Source of the DNA: Xenorhabdus hominickii
GTDB lineage: Bacteria; Pseudomonadota; Gammaproteobacteria; Enterobacterales; Enterobacteriaceae
Direction: 5' to 3'
Length of the DNA: 61,311 nt
Assembly (NCBI RefSeq): GCF_002632725.1
Contig: NZ_NJAI01000002.1
Span: 396,604 to 457,914 of the forward strand
Of the stretch, positions 32,004 through 44,282 are shown one piece after another. The stretch's first letter is position 1; each line of letters begins with the position of its first letter. The notes under the pieces are model-generated. The model was not told the origin of the DNA and searched no databases. It worked only from the letters and a program-made list of their open reading frames with translations. Both the position numbers and the translations under genes were made by a program.

Positions 32004-33943
32004 TGAAAATGTTACTGGAACTGCAAAATATTAGCCGTAGTTATCTAGCAGGAGAAGAGCACGTTAACGTCTTGGATAATATTTCATTATCCATTCAGGC
32101 CGGAGAAATGGTGGCGATTGTTGGGGCTTCTGGTTCAGGTAAATCTACGTTAATGAATATACTGGGTTGTCTGGATAAACCCAGCAGCGGGGAATATTGG
32201 ATTGCCGGAAAAAATATTGCTGATTTGAGTAACAATCAATTGGCAGAATTGCGTAGGGAATACTTTGGGTTTATTTTTCAGCGTTATCATTTATTGGCGC
32301 ATCTAACTGCTGAGCAAAATGTTGAGATACCGGCGATTTATGCTGGTGTTGCTAAAATTCAACGTAGTGAGCGGGCCATTGAGTTGCTGAATAGTCTTGG
32401 ATTAGGGAATCGCATTAATTATCAGCCAAGTCAGCTTTCAGGAGGGCAGCAACAGCGAGTCAGTATTGCCAGAGCACTGATGAATGGTGGGCAAGTGATC
32501 TTGGCTGATGAACCGACGGGAGCATTGGACAGTGCTTCAGGCCAGGAAATGATGGATATCTTGAAGCAGCTTTGTCGACAAGGACATACGGTTATTATTG
32601 TTACTCATGACCCGAAGATTGCAGCACAGGCTCAAAGGATAATTGAGATTAAAGATGGTCGAATCATGAGTGATTCACGCCTTGTTGAATATCAAATGGA
32701 TAGTCACTATTCACCAGTAGATACAAATACCTCTTCCATTCAACAAATCTGGGGGCGTTTCAATGAAGCACTATTGATGGCATGGCGCGCCATGATCGTC
32801 AATAAAATGCGAACTTTGCTGACTATGCTTGGCATCATTATTGGCATTGCTTCTGTCGTCACGATCATAGTGATTGGTAATGCGGCAAAATCGATGGTGT
32901 TATCAAATATTAAATCGATTGGAACTAACTCTATCAATATTTACCCCGGAAAAGACTTTGGCAGTAATAATAACTTTGATATGCAGTCACTGAAGCTTGC
33001 CGATATCACTGCAATAAAAGCTCAGCCTTATGTTCTGGCTGTTTCCCCTGAATTCATGAAAAGTGGACGTTTACGTCGAGGTAACATTGATGCCAGTACA
33101 CAGATGTATGGTGTAGGAAATGATTTTTTTCATGTATATGGCATGAAATTTACGCAAGGCATGCCTTTTACATTAGAAATGTTACATCATCAGGCTCAGG
33201 TAGTTATTATTGATGAGAATACACGTAAAAAATTATTTCCTTATCAGGAGAAAGTCATTGGCGAAGAGCTACTGTTGGAAAATATACCTTTAGCTGTCAT
33301 TGGAGTGATTGCCAATGGGCAAAATTTTTACAACGGTAATATATTACAAGTCTGGTTGCCCTACAGTACGATGAATAGTCGTATGGTCAATCAAAATTAC
33401 TTTGATTCGGTTGTTGTCAGAGTGAAAGATGGTTACTCCTCCGAAGATGTGGAAACAAAGCTGAAGCAATTGTTGACATTCCGTCATGGTAAAAAAGATA
33501 TTCATACTGTAAATATGGATAAAATAATCCAAGCGATTGAAAAAACAGCACAAACTCTGCAAATATTTTTAACGCTGGTGGCGGTAATATCTTTGATCGT
33601 TGGTGGGATTGGTGTGATGAATATCATGCTGGTATCAGTTACAGAACGAACCCGCGAGATAGGTATCCGAATGGCTGTGGGTGCCAGAGCTGGTGACGTT
33701 ATGCAGCAATTTCTTATTGAAGCTATCTTGGTCTGTCTGATGGGCGGTGTATTGGGCGTTAGCTTATCCTACAGTGTATCTTGGATTGTACACAAGCTAT
33801 TGCCTACATGGGATTTCGTTTATAACCCTATTGTATTTATCGCTGCCTTTGGTTGCTCAACAGCAATTGGAGTAATTTTTGGTTTCCTGCCTGCCCGAAA
33901 CGCCGCTCGTCTTGATCCTATAGAAGCATTGGCAAGAGAATAG
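32003..33943 (+). CDS. macB: MacB: macrolide export ABC ATPase/permease
   Basis: The 646-residue half-transporter has an N-terminal ATPase (Walker A GASGSGKSTLMNIL; signature [15 protein letters not shown]; Walker B VILADEPTGALD), a transmembrane helix at about 270-290, a large periplasmic MacB_PCD domain (about 295-510) and three C-terminal FtsX-type helices. With MacA and TolC it exports macrolides, enterotoxin or other substrates by mechanotransmission. ATG 32003 overlaps the macA stop; a GTG one codon earlier is less likely. E. coli MacB has 648 residues. Confidence 0.96.
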   Translation: MKMLLELQNISRSYLAGEEHVNVLDNISLSIQAGEMVAIVGASGSGKSTLMNILGCLDKPSSGEYWIAGKNIADLSNNQLAELRREYFGFIFQRYHLLAHLTAEQNVEIPAIYAGVAKIQRSERAIELLNSLGLGNRINYQPSQLSGGQQQRVSIARALMNGGQVILADEPTGALDSASGQEMMDILKQLCRQGHTVIIVTHDPKIAAQAQRIIEIKDGRIMSDSRLVEYQMDSHYSPVDTNTSSIQQIWGRFNEALLMAWRAMIVNKMRTLLTMLGIIIGIASVVTIIVIGNAAKSMVLSNIKSIGTNSINIYPGKDFGSNNNFDMQSLKLADITAIKAQPYVLAVSPEFMKSGRLRRGNIDASTQMYGVGNDFFHVYGMKFTQGMPFTLEMLHHQAQVVIIDENTRKKLFPYQEKVIGEELLLENIPLAVIGVIANGQNFYNGNILQVWLPYSTMNSRMVNQNYFDSVVVRVKDGYSSEDVETKLKQLLTFRHGKKDIHTVNMDKIIQAIEKTAQTLQIFLTLVAVISLIVGGIGVMNIMLVSVTERTREIGIRMAVGARAGDVMQQFLIEAILVCLMGGVLGVSLSYSVSWIVHKLLPTWDFVYNPIVFIAAFGCSTAIGVIFGFLPARNAARLDPIEALARE

Positions 33944-34012
33944 AAGATGACGCTGCATCAAATTTGACTGGTAAAAAAAGCGCGCATAGAGCGAAATGAA
34001 CTCTGTTGATAG

Positions 34013-34049
34013 CACGCCACAAATAAGCCTATCGTTTACTTGTGGCGTG
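34013..34049. terminator. Stem-loop between macB and cspD
   Basis: A 10-bp perfect stem CACGCCACAA/TTGTGGCGTG (34013-34022 with 34040-34049) has a 17-base loop, between convergent stops. No T-run follows, so I call it only a probable 3' end structure. Confidence 0.5.
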
Positions 34050-34053
34050 AGAA

Positions 34054-34299
34054 TTACGAATTTATTACATCATTCTTTTTTGATTTTTGGTCATCGTCTA
34101 AAGGCAGAATAAGGCTGGCGTGATTACCTTTGGGGCCTTGATGAACACTAAAATTCACTTTTTGCCCAGCTTTTAACGTCCTATAACCATCCATCTGAAT
34201 AGTTGAATAGTGAGCGAAAATGTCATCGCCGCCGCTAGCTGGGCAAATAAATCCAAAGCCCTTTGCATTATTGAACCATTTAACAGTACCTGTTTCCAT
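34054..34299 (-). CDS. cspD: CspD: cold-shock-like DNA replication inhibitor
   Basis: The 81-residue protein is a cold-shock domain with RNP1 (KGFGFI) and RNP2-like (DIFAHY) motifs, plus a charged tail. Divergence from clpS identifies it as CspD rather than CspA-type: that arrangement is conserved in enterobacteria. In E. coli CspD is made in stationary phase and starvation, binds single-stranded DNA and blocks replication. Confidence 0.93.
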   Translation of the reverse strand: METGTVKWFNNAKGFGFICPASGGDDIFAHYSTIQMDGYRTLKAGQKVNFSVHQGPKGNHASLILPLDDDQKSKKNDVINS

Positions 34300-34624
34300 A
34301 CTTCTCTATCCCTCGTATCACTATTTCGGGTTTAGGAGTCATTAAAAATTTCAAACTATGAACAAACACCCAGACAGGGCGCGGTGTTCATAAAATATAC
34401 TGTAGTGAAATTCATTACGCCGTCAAGCACAGAAGTAACGTCAAGCTGTCTCAAATGGCTAAAGTTTGATATAGATAACGGTATCTGGTTTTTAGATAAA
34501 ATCTCTATTTAGAAATCAAAGGGAGGTGAGCAGAGTACTTAACGAAGTGATAAAATATATAGTTGTAGAATGAATTAGTTCATACTAAAACCCAGCGGAA
34601 AGTGAATACTCCAGCGGAAGAATA
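34300..34624. other. cspD-clpS divergent intergenic region
   Basis: These 325 bp must contain both promoters. I see no RNA gene, repeat or strong hairpin. CCAGCGGAAAG occurs at about 34592-34602 and again as CCAGCGGAAGA at 34611-34621, just before the clpS ATG, where GGAAG can serve as ribosome site. Confidence 0.4.
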
Positions 34625-34945
34625 ATGACTGAGTTTTATAACGATTTGAAAGTAGAAGAATTTATTAAGGATGAAGCAAAGCAAAAATTACAGCCTCCAT
34701 CCATGTATAAGGTCGTTCTCAACAATGATGACTATACCCCTATGGAGTTTGTGGTTGACGTATTGCAAAAGTTCTTTTCTTATGATGTTGAAAGAGCAAC
34801 GCAACTAATGCTGAATGTCCACCATGAAGGGAAAGCAGTTTGCGGAATTTATACGGCAGAGGTCGCAGAAACTAAAGCTGCGCAAGTGAACATGTATGCT
34901 AAGGAGCACGAGCATCCGTTACTTTGCACGCTGGAAAAGGTCTGA
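34625..34945 (+). CDS. clpS: ClpS: ClpAP adaptor for N-end rule substrates
   Basis: The 106-residue adaptor has the E. coli length. The core [20 protein letters not shown] includes the Asn-Asp-Asp that binds the substrate alpha-amino group, and [18 protein letters not shown] includes the conserved His. It delivers proteins with N-terminal Leu, Phe, Tyr or Trp to ClpA. It lies 31 bp before clpA, with aat, which makes such N-termini, 3 kb away. Confidence 0.97.
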   Translation: MTEFYNDLKVEEFIKDEAKQKLQPPSMYKVVLNNDDYTPMEFVVDVLQKFFSYDVERATQLMLNVHHEGKAVCGIYTAEVAETKAAQVNMYAKEHEHPLLCTLEKV

Positions 34946-34976
34946 TCTGGCTTACTGATTTTAGGAGGAGGTGCTT

Positions 34977-37265
34977 ATGCTCAATCAAGAACTGGAGCTT
35001 AGTCTCAACATTGCTTTTGCCAAAGCAAGGGATAACAGACATGAATTTATGACTGTAGAGCACCTGCTACTGGCGTTGTTAAGTAATACATCAGCGCGAG
35101 AAGCACTGGAGGCTTGTAAAGTCGACCTGGCGATGTTACGCCAGGAATTAGAAAATTTTATTGTACAAACCACTCCTCTGTTATCTGAAAATGATGACAG
35201 GGATACACAACCCACCTTGAGTTTTCAGCGTGTTTTACAGCGCGCAGTGTTTCATGTTCAGTCTTCGGGGCGTTCAGAAGTTTCCGGAGCGAATGTATTG
35301 GTTGCCATTTTTAGTGAACAAGAATCTCAGGCTGCTTATTTATTGCGTAAGCACGACGTCAGTCGATTAGATGTCGTCAATTTCATTTCGCATGGAACAC
35401 GTAAGGATGAACCTGATCTCGATTCTCACCAAAGTCTCAATCCAGTTCAGGAAGAACAGGTCATCAGTGAAGATCGATTGGAAAATTTCACGTCTAACCT
35501 GAATCAATTGGCACAGAAAGGTCAAATTGACCCTCTGGTCGGGCGTCAGCTTGAATTGGAGAGAACTGTTCAGGTACTGTGTCGCCGCCGTAAGAATAAC
35601 CCCCTGTTTGTTGGGGAGTCTGGTGTTGGTAAGACTGCTATTGCTGAAGGACTCGCATGGCGTATTGTCCAAAGAGACGTTCCTGAGGTTATACAGGACT
35701 GTACCATCTACTCTCTGGATATCGGCTCATTATTGGCGGGTACGAAATACCGAGGTGATTTTGAGAAGCGCTTCAAGGCTTTGTTAAAAACTTTGGAGCA
35801 AGACGACAAAAGCATTCTCTTTATTGACGAAATTCATACTATTATTGGCGCAGGTGCCGCTTCTGGCGGTCAGGTGGACGCAGCTAACCTTATCAAGCCA
35901 TTACTGTCCAGCGGGCGTATCAGAGTTATTGGCTCGACGACTTATCATGAATTCAGCAATATCTTTGAAAAAGATCGGGCATTAGCTCGTCGGTTTCAGA
36001 AAATTGACATTCTTGAGCCTTCGTCTGAGGAAACGGTACAAATTATCAATGGACTACGTGCCAAATATGAATCACATCATGACGTTCGTTATACGGCGAA
36101 AGCCATCCGTGCTGCGGTTGAGCTATCGGTGAAGTACATTACCGATCGCCACTTACCGGATAAAGCCATTGATGTTATTGATGAAGCGGGTGCAAGGACA
36201 AGATTAGTTCCGGTGAATCGTCGTAAGAAAACGATCAACGTTGCTGATATTGAATCTGTTGTTGCTCGCATTGCTCGTATCCCAGAAAAAACTGTGTCGG
36301 CCAGTGATAAAGATGTTCTGAGAACACTGGATGATCGTTTGAAAATGTTGGTTTTTGGTCAGGATCGAGCCATCGGTGCATTGACGGAAGCCATTAAGAT
36401 GAGCCGAGCTGGGTTAGGGCAGGATCATAAACCCGTAGGTTCTTTCCTGTTTGCAGGGCCTACGGGTGTTGGGAAAACGGAAGTTACTGTTCAGCTTGCC
36501 AAGGTATTGAATATCAAATTATTGCGATTTGATATGTCAGAATATATGGAACGTCATACGGTCAGTCGTTTAATCGGCGCGCCTCCGGGTTATGTGGGAT
36601 ATGATCAGGGCGGGTTATTGACCGATGCTATTATAAAACATCCTCATTCTGTGCTATTGCTGGATGAGATTGAAAAAGCCCATCCGGATGTGTTCAATTT
36701 ATTGTTACAGGTGATGGATAATGGCACATTGACTGACAACAATGGTCGCAAGGCGGATTTTCGCAATGTTATTGTAGTGATGACAACTAATGCGGGAGTA
36801 CGTGAGATACAGCGTAAATCTATCGGTTTCTCTGAGCAGGATAACAGCACTGATGGAATGGAAGAGATAAAAAGGATCTTCACACCTGAATTTCGTAATC
36901 GTCTTGATGGCATTATTTGGTTTGATGCACTTTCGTCTGAAGTTATTCAGCAAGTTGTTGATAAATTTATCGTTGAACTGCAAGCTCAACTGGACGAAAA
37001 AGGCGTTTCTCTGGAAATCAGTGCAAATGCCCGTCAATGGTTATGCAATAAAGGCTATGATAAAGCAATGGGTGCCCGCCCTATGGCTCGGGCGATTCAG
37101 GATAACCTTAAGAAACCTCTCGCTAATGAATTGCTGTTTGGTTCATTAGTGCATGGTGGATCGGTCAGGATCAATTTAGATAAAGGTAAACAGACACTGA
37201 CGTACGATTTCAAAAGCGCACAAAAATCAAACAGCAAAAAGAAACCGGAAGATGCTGTTTTGTAA
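34977..37265 (+). CDS. clpA: ClpA: ATPase subunit of ClpAP protease
   Basis: The 762-residue AAA+ unfoldase has a Clp-N double repeat (about 1-140), D1 Walker [15 protein letters not shown] and Walker [10 protein letters not shown], and D2 Walker [15 protein letters not shown] with Walker [14 protein letters not shown]. The ClpP-docking IGL-type loop reads [10 protein letters not shown] rather than the E. coli IGL: IGF is a conservative change but worth noting. GTG 34971 opens the frame earlier; AGGAGG 8 bases before ATG 34977 and the [10 protein letters not shown] family start settle it. Confidence 0.97.
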   Translation: MLNQELELSLNIAFAKARDNRHEFMTVEHLLLALLSNTSAREALEACKVDLAMLRQELENFIVQTTPLLSENDDRDTQPTLSFQRVLQRAVFHVQSSGRSEVSGANVLVAIFSEQESQAAYLLRKHDVSRLDVVNFISHGTRKDEPDLDSHQSLNPVQEEQVISEDRLENFTSNLNQLAQKGQIDPLVGRQLELERTVQVLCRRRKNNPLFVGESGVGKTAIAEGLAWRIVQRDVPEVIQDCTIYSLDIGSLLAGTKYRGDFEKRFKALLKTLEQDDKSILFIDEIHTIIGAGAASGGQVDAANLIKPLLSSGRIRVIGSTTYHEFSNIFEKDRALARRFQKIDILEPSSEETVQIINGLRAKYESHHDVRYTAKAIRAAVELSVKYITDRHLPDKAIDVIDEAGARTRLVPVNRRKKTINVADIESVVARIARIPEKTVSASDKDVLRTLDDRLKMLVFGQDRAIGALTEAIKMSRAGLGQDHKPVGSFLFAGPTGVGKTEVTVQLAKVLNIKLLRFDMSEYMERHTVSRLIGAPPGYVGYDQGGLLTDAIIKHPHSVLLLDEIEKAHPDVFNLLLQVMDNGTLTDNNGRKADFRNVIVVMTTNAGVREIQRKSIGFSEQDNSTDGMEEIKRIFTPEFRNRLDGIIWFDALSSEVIQQVVDKFIVELQAQLDEKGVSLEISANARQWLCNKGYDKAMGARPMARAIQDNLKKPLANELLFGSLVHGGSVRINLDKGKQTLTYDFKSAQKSNSKKKPEDAVL

Positions 37266-37283
37266 AGCTGGAAAAACAGAGCA

Positions 37284-37326
37284 ACACCACAGGTGAGCGT
37301 TGAAAGATAATTATCGCCTGTGGTGT
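37284..37326. terminator. Stem-loop between clpA and infA
   Basis: A 10-bp perfect stem (ACACCACAGG/CCTGTGGTGT), extendable to 13 bp with a wobble, has a 17-base loop. Convergent genes lie on either side. The 76-bp gap leaves no room for the serW tRNA found here in E. coli. Confidence 0.6.
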
Positions 37327-37341
37327 AAAAAGGTCTGTCTA

Positions 37342-37560
<219 letters not shown>

Positions 37561-37715
37561 CTAATCCTCTAAATGTAACAACCATAGTTTTAACCGGCAA
37601 GATAATGCCGAAAAACCCTCATTATGTAAAGGAATGTCGTATTTTAAACCATTATTTTACACATATGGTATATAGTGACATTCCCACCGCGAACAAGATC
37701 AGTCCCTAAGGGCGA

Positions 37716-38405
37716 CTATAAATCCAGCATTTGAGCAGGCCAGCAGCCTGACTGTAATGATTGTCCTCTTAATTGATAAAGAGACTGGAGGAATTCTTCC
37801 CTTGGGATATTTTTAGCACCCAACGATTCTGTATGGTGATTTAATACCTGGCAATCAAATAATTGACCGCCATGATGTAAAAAGTGGTGATAGAATGCCA
37901 CAAAAGCACACTTGGATGCATTCTCCATTTTGCTAAACATGGATTCACCGCAAAATAGAGTACCCACACAAACACCATACAAGCCGCCCACAAGTTGGCG
38001 GTCATACCAAACTTCAATAGAATGAGCCTGCCCTTCCTGATGCAGGATTTGATAACCTTGCTGCACATTCGGCCCGATCCAAGTACCTTCTTGTCGTTGT
38101 GCACAATTATATATCACTTCATCGAAAGCATAGTTTACAGTAATTTGGTAAGGATGTTTGCGAATAAAACGACGTAATGTACGGCCAGTATGTAATTCTC
38201 CAGAAATTAATACCGCCCGAGGGTCGGGAGACCACCATAAAGGAGGCTCATCAGGTGAATACCATGGAAAAATACCTTCATGATAAGCTACTCTTAAACG
38301 TTCTGCACTGAGATCACCACCAAACGCCAGTAAACCATTAGGCTCTGCCAGCGCATTGGTTGGGTGGGGAAACTCATATGAGTTATCTAGTTGAGCTATA
38401 GACAT
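37716..38405 (-). CDS. aat: Aat: leucyl/phenylalanyl-tRNA-protein transferase
   Basis: The 229-residue enzyme attaches Leu or Phe to N-terminal Arg or Lys, creating ClpS/ClpAP substrates. Conserved segments are [67 protein letters not shown] and [15 protein letters not shown]. The frame extends 40 codons upstream, but family length sets ATG 38405, which overlaps cydC by 23 bp. E. coli order cydD-cydC-aat is kept. Confidence 0.96.
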   Translation of the reverse strand: MSIAQLDNSYEFPHPTNALAEPNGLLAFGGDLSAERLRVAYHEGIFPWYSPDEPPLWWSPDPRAVLISGELHTGRTLRRFIRKHPYQITVNYAFDEVIYNCAQRQEGTWIGPNVQQGYQILHQEGQAHSIEVWYDRQLVGGLYGVCVGTLFCGESMFSKMENASKCAFVAFYHHFLHHGGQLFDCQVLNHHTESLGAKNIPREEFLQSLYQLRGQSLQSGCWPAQMLDL

Positions 38406-40155
38406 AAGATGAATACTCCAGCTCAGGATAGCTCTGTCGCTGATAAAATTGATAATAACGCCCTTGCTGAGCGAGTAACATATCATGTTGGCCTTGCTCA
38501 ATAATACGCCCCCCATCCATAACACAAATCCGATCCATATGTTGTAAACCCGTTAGTCGATGGGTAACGACAATCAGTGTTTTGTGCCGGCAATGATGGT
38601 GTAACAACGCCAGAATCTGTTGTTCAGTGTCGGCATCAAGCCCTTCGGTTGGTTCGTCCAGCAGCATTAAAGGAGCGTTGTGTAATAATGCTCTGGCTAT
38701 GCCCAAACGGCGTTGTTCACCACCGGAAAGTTGACGCCCACCTTCCCCCATCCAACAGTTTAGCTTTTCATTAGTGTCTAGCAAGCCCTCTAAACCCACT
38801 TGTTTCAGTATAATGGCTAACTCATCATCGCTGGCATCGGGTTTTGCCAACAAAAGATTTTCGCGTAAGGTATGGCTGAATACATGGATACGCTGAGGAA
38901 CGATAGACATCATTAATCGCAGCGTTGTTTCATCATAATTGGAAATAGGGTGTTGATTGAGTTGAATCTCACCGCTATTAACTTCCCATGCACGGGTCAA
39001 TAACTGCAACAGCGTCGATTTGCCACATCCTGTTTTGCCCAGTAAAGCAATATGCTCACCTGATGTCAGGGATAGTGAAATATTTTTCAAGACTGGCAGC
39101 GGTTGGTCAGGGTAGGTGAAATTAATATTTTTTATCTCAAGGCTGAGGTTGTTATTTGCTTGTGGCCCGTGAGCAGGGAAGGTGACTTCCGGCTTCTGAT
39201 ACATTAATTGGGAAACACGTGTCGCAGATGAAATAACTTGCCCCATGTGTTGAAATGCAACGGTGATTGGTCCAAGGGCCTCAAAGGCAGCAAGAGCACA
39301 AAATGTAAATAAAGCTATCAATGCACCTGGTTGACTATTTCCACCAACACCCGCCGCAGACAGCCAAAGCATTAGCGTCACGGTCATGCCGGTAAAGAAA
39401 ATCATGATGGCTTGTGAGAACCCTGTCAAATTGGCTTGTTTTTGCTGATTTTTTAACCAATTGTATTCAATTTCTGTCATGGATTGACGGAAACGTTTAA
39501 GTGCGCCGAATACAGTTAATTCAGCCTGTCCCTGCAAGGCACTGGTGAGCAATGTGCGATATTGGCCACGTTGCAGGGTGATGCTTCTGCCGTAGGGTTT
39601 TCCCGCATAGTAAAATACAAAAGGCAATATCAGCAGTAACCCTAACATAATACCACCTAGGGTATAGGCGAGGGTGGTATCAAGGAACCCCAAGCCAAAA
39701 GTCAGAACGACTATGACAACAAATGCAGTAAGAACAGGAGAAATAACTCGCAGATAGAGGTGATCCAACGTTTCGACATCAGCCACAAGCCTGTTTAGCA
39801 ATTCACCCTGACGAAAACGAGCAATACCTCCCGGAGAAAGTGGCAGGATTTTTTGAAAAGCAAAAACCCGTAAATGTGCTAATACCCGGAATGTGGCATC
39901 GTGACTGACAAGTCGTTCACCATAACGACCCGCAGTACGGAAAATAGCTGCTCCACGAACGCCGGCAGCAGGTAGCATATAGTTAAATGTATATAACCCC
40001 GCGAATCCTGCTAAGGCAGTCCCGGCAAGGAACCAACCTGAAAGTGTCAATAGGCCGATACTGGCTAACATAGTCACAATCGCCAGCACTATACCTAAGC
40101 TGATAAGAAACCAGTGACGACGATAAAGGGCGAGAAATGGGAGTAATACACGCAT
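38383..40155 (-). CDS. cydC: CydC: glutathione/cysteine ABC exporter subunit
   Basis: The 590-residue half-transporter has six N-terminal helices (about 15-310) and an ATPase domain with Walker [17 protein letters not shown], signature [17 protein letters not shown] and Walker [13 protein letters not shown]. With CydD it exports thiols to the periplasm for cytochrome bd and c assembly. It starts 2 bp after the cydD stop and overlaps aat, so all three are probably one transcript. Confidence 0.96.
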   Translation of the reverse strand: MRVLLPFLALYRRHWFLISLGIVLAIVTMLASIGLLTLSGWFLAGTALAGFAGLYTFNYMLPAAGVRGAAIFRTAGRYGERLVSHDATFRVLAHLRVFAFQKILPLSPGGIARFRQGELLNRLVADVETLDHLYLRVISPVLTAFVVIVVLTFGLGFLDTTLAYTLGGIMLGLLLILPFVFYYAGKPYGRSITLQRGQYRTLLTSALQGQAELTVFGALKRFRQSMTEIEYNWLKNQQKQANLTGFSQAIMIFFTGMTVTLMLWLSAAGVGGNSQPGALIALFTFCALAAFEALGPITVAFQHMGQVISSATRVSQLMYQKPEVTFPAHGPQANNNLSLEIKNINFTYPDQPLPVLKNISLSLTSGEHIALLGKTGCGKSTLLQLLTRAWEVNSGEIQLNQHPISNYDETTLRLMMSIVPQRIHVFSHTLRENLLLAKPDASDDELAIILKQVGLEGLLDTNEKLNCWMGEGGRQLSGGEQRRLGIARALLHNAPLMLLDEPTEGLDADTEQQILALLHHHCRHKTLIVVTHRLTGLQHMDRICVMDGGRIIEQGQHDMLLAQQGRYYQFYQRQSYPELEYSSYVYSSTR

Positions 40156-40157
40156 GA

Positions 40158-41927
40158 TTAAAGCTCCACACTGCGGTGAGACAACAGACGGGAAAATGCA
40201 CCTAGAGACTGACTTAGGCTCTGATAATCACCTTTTTCAATCAGCAAACCGTTTTCCATTACCCAAATCTGATCATAGGTTAGCGTTTCTTCCAGCAAGT
40301 GAGTGATCAGCAATGTGGTTTGCTGATGAGAAGCCTGATTCAGAGCTGTCATTACACGCTGTTCGCTATGGGCATCAAGACTGGCGGCTGGTTCATCTAA
40401 TAACATCAATTGGCAAGGATTTAATAAGGCTCGTGCTACGGCAATACGTTGAGCTTGTCCGACAGACAAACGAGCAGCATTGTCCCCGACGAGCGTATCA
40501 ACGCCATCGGGGAGTTCGCGAACAAATTCACTGACGTAAGCTCGTTCCATCACATCATTAATTTGCTCTTGCGTTGCATCATATTGACCAAGACGAATAT
40601 TATCGAGCAGTGTTTGTTCTGGTAGATGTGGGTTTTGCCCAACCCAACTCAAATGTTCCCGCCATTTGGTGAGATTGAGTTCACGTAGTTCAAGGCCGTT
40701 GATTTTCAGAGAGCCGTCATAAGGAAGAAATCCTAGCAATACATTGATCAATGAACTTTTGCCAGCGCCACTTTTCCCAACCAGAGCGATTCGTTGATGT
40801 TTATCAATCGTAAAATTTAATGGGCCAGCAAGACGATGTCCATCGTGTGAGCGAATCTCCAGTTCACGCGCTTCAATAGTGACGGCTCCATTATCTGATA
40901 ATGTTTTCTCGCCGCTGGTTATTGCTTGTTCACCATCACTGCTGAGCAGCGTGAAAAGTGATTCTGCCGCTCCGATTGCCTGAGCTTTGGCATGGTAAAA
41001 CGTACCTAAATCGCGCAGTGGCTGGAAAAATTCGGGGGCAAGGATCAAAGCAAGAAAGCCTGCAAACAACGTAACGCCTATTCCGTAGCTGCCAAAGTAT
41101 AATTCTCCCAGATAGGAAAAACCAAAATAGACGGCAACAACGGCAATGGAAATTGCGGCAAAAAACTCCAAAACGGCGGAAGATAAGAATGCCATGCGTA
41201 GTACTTCCATTGTTCTACGACGAAATTTCTCTGTTGATTCAGTGATCTGCTCAACTTCCACTGTTCCTCGATGGAATAGACGCAGAGTTTCCAGACCTCG
41301 TAAACGATCAAGGAAATTACCGCTTAATCGGCTAAGAGCAACAAAATTGCGTCGATTGGCATCTGCGGCTCCTAGCCCAACCAGAGCCATAAATAAAGGA
41401 ATTAATGGGGCGGTTACAAGTAAAATTAACCCTGCGGCCCAGTTAATCGGAAACACAGTAACCAGGATTAAGATAGGAATGATGGTTGCTAGGGTCATTT
41501 GGGGCAGATAGCGGGAATAAAAATCCTGCATATCTTCGATTTGTTCTAGGATGATAGTCGCCCAGCTTCCGGCAGGTTTTCCCTTAACCCATACTGGCCC
41601 TAACTGTTCCAGTTTATCTAACACCATATTGCGGATTTGCTGTCGCACAACCTTGCCACAGATAAAACCGACACGCTCTCGGATGGCATTGCTGATTGCT
41701 CTTAATGCAAAAGTTGTTGCCAGCATCAGAAACTGATTGGTAAGGTTTTCGCGGGGGACATTATCCATAATCAGGGCTTGAAGGATTGACGCTAAGAGCC
41801 AAGCTTGAGAGATGATCAATAATCCGCTGATAAGGCCGAGCATCATGGATAGACGAAGCCACCGACGAGCAGGGGCGCTTTGTTGCCTCAGCCATCGAAC
41901 AAGTTCAGATTGTCTTGATTTGTCCAT
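40158..41927 (-). CDS. cydD: CydD: glutathione/cysteine ABC exporter subunit
   Basis: The 589-residue partner has a transmembrane domain (NRRNFVALSRLSGNFLDRLRG loop) and ATPase (Walker [17 protein letters not shown]; signature RLSVGQAQRIAVARALL; Walker B LMLLDEPAASLD). The SVGQ signature in place of SGGQ is a CydD family trait. An upstream extension to 41993 adds 22 hydrophobic residues, but MDKSRQSELVRWLRQQ matches the family start. It lies downstream of trxB in the same direction, as in E. coli. Confidence 0.96.
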   Translation of the reverse strand: MDKSRQSELVRWLRQQSAPARRWLRLSMMLGLISGLLIISQAWLLASILQALIMDNVPRENLTNQFLMLATTFALRAISNAIRERVGFICGKVVRQQIRNMVLDKLEQLGPVWVKGKPAGSWATIILEQIEDMQDFYSRYLPQMTLATIIPILILVTVFPINWAAGLILLVTAPLIPLFMALVGLGAADANRRNFVALSRLSGNFLDRLRGLETLRLFHRGTVEVEQITESTEKFRRRTMEVLRMAFLSSAVLEFFAAISIAVVAVYFGFSYLGELYFGSYGIGVTLFAGFLALILAPEFFQPLRDLGTFYHAKAQAIGAAESLFTLLSSDGEQAITSGEKTLSDNGAVTIEARELEIRSHDGHRLAGPLNFTIDKHQRIALVGKSGAGKSSLINVLLGFLPYDGSLKINGLELRELNLTKWREHLSWVGQNPHLPEQTLLDNIRLGQYDATQEQINDVMERAYVSEFVRELPDGVDTLVGDNAARLSVGQAQRIAVARALLNPCQLMLLDEPAASLDAHSEQRVMTALNQASHQQTTLLITHLLEETLTYDQIWVMENGLLIEKGDYQSLSQSLGAFSRLLSHRSVEL

Positions 41928-42017
41928 AAGAAAAAATTCTGATCCACAGGTGGTGATACTGAATATCAAAAAGGCCAGTAAGATGAAGCTCAAACTACTA
42001 GATTTTATGCTACCTGT

Positions 42018-42044
42018 AAAAAAGCGCTATCGAAATAGCGCTTT
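42018..42044 (-). terminator. Terminator after trxB
   Basis: A perfect 10-bp stem (42035-42044 with 42021-42030, AAAGCGCTAT) has a 4-base loop and a T-run on the minus strand. It ends the trxB transcript 14 bp past its stop and separates it from cydDC. Confidence 0.9.
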
Positions 42045-42057
42045 CAAGGAAGGTAGA

Positions 42058-43650
<1,593 letters not shown>

Positions 43651-44145
43651 ATGATTGATAATAAGAAGCGTCCAGGAAAAGATCTTGATCGCATAGACCG
43701 AAATATCCTTAATGAGTTGCAAAAAGACGGCCGTATTTCTAATGTGGAATTATCCAAGCGTGTTGGTTTGTCACCAACGCCTTGTCTGGAGCGTGTACGT
43801 CGCTTAGAGCGTCAGGGTTTCATTTCTGGCTATACAGCTTTGCTGAATCCTCATTATTTGGACGCATCATTGCTGGTGTTTGTTGAAATTACGCTGAATC
43901 GTGGTGCAGCGGACGTATTTGAACAATTCAATACAGCAGTCCAGAAACTGGAAGAAATCCAAGAATGCCATTTAGTTTCTGGTGATTTTGACTATTTGCT
44001 GAAAACGCGTGTGCCAGATATGTCTGCATACCGTAAACTACTGGGTGAAACGTTGCTGCGTCTCCCGGGTGTTAACGATACTCGTACTTATGTTGTTATG
44101 GAAGAAGTGAAACAGAGTAATCGTTTGGTGATTAAGACTCGTTAA
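43651..44145 (+). CDS. lrp: Lrp: leucine-responsive regulatory protein
   Basis: The 164-residue Lrp/AsnC regulator is almost identical to E. coli Lrp: DLDRIDRNILNELQKDGRIS starts the winged helix-turn-helix (about 10-70, recognition LSKRVGLSPTPCLERVRRL). The RAM effector domain (about 85-160) ends TYVVMEEVKQSNRLVIKTR. It controls amino-acid metabolism, transport and surface traits; in Xenorhabdus and Photorhabdus Lrp governs host-interaction and phenotypic switching. Confidence 0.98.
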   Translation: MIDNKKRPGKDLDRIDRNILNELQKDGRISNVELSKRVGLSPTPCLERVRRLERQGFISGYTALLNPHYLDASLLVFVEITLNRGAADVFEQFNTAVQKLEEIQECHLVSGDFDYLLKTRVPDMSAYRKLLGETLLRLPGVNDTRTYVVMEEVKQSNRLVIKTR

Positions 44146-44282
44146 GCTTTTACCTAACTAAAATGTACAGATGCAAAACAGGAAAAATTTAGTTACACTC
44201 CTGTTTATGCATACAGTTTCAACGCTGAGCCTATCCTCAGCGTTGTTCCGTTTAATCAGCAGGAAAACCTGGAGAGCCTTTC

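Noticed and set aside
37266..37341. tRNA-Ser (serW) expected between clpA and infA
   Set aside because: The gap is 76 bp and is filled by a stem-loop; no tRNA cloverleaf or TTCGA arm is present.
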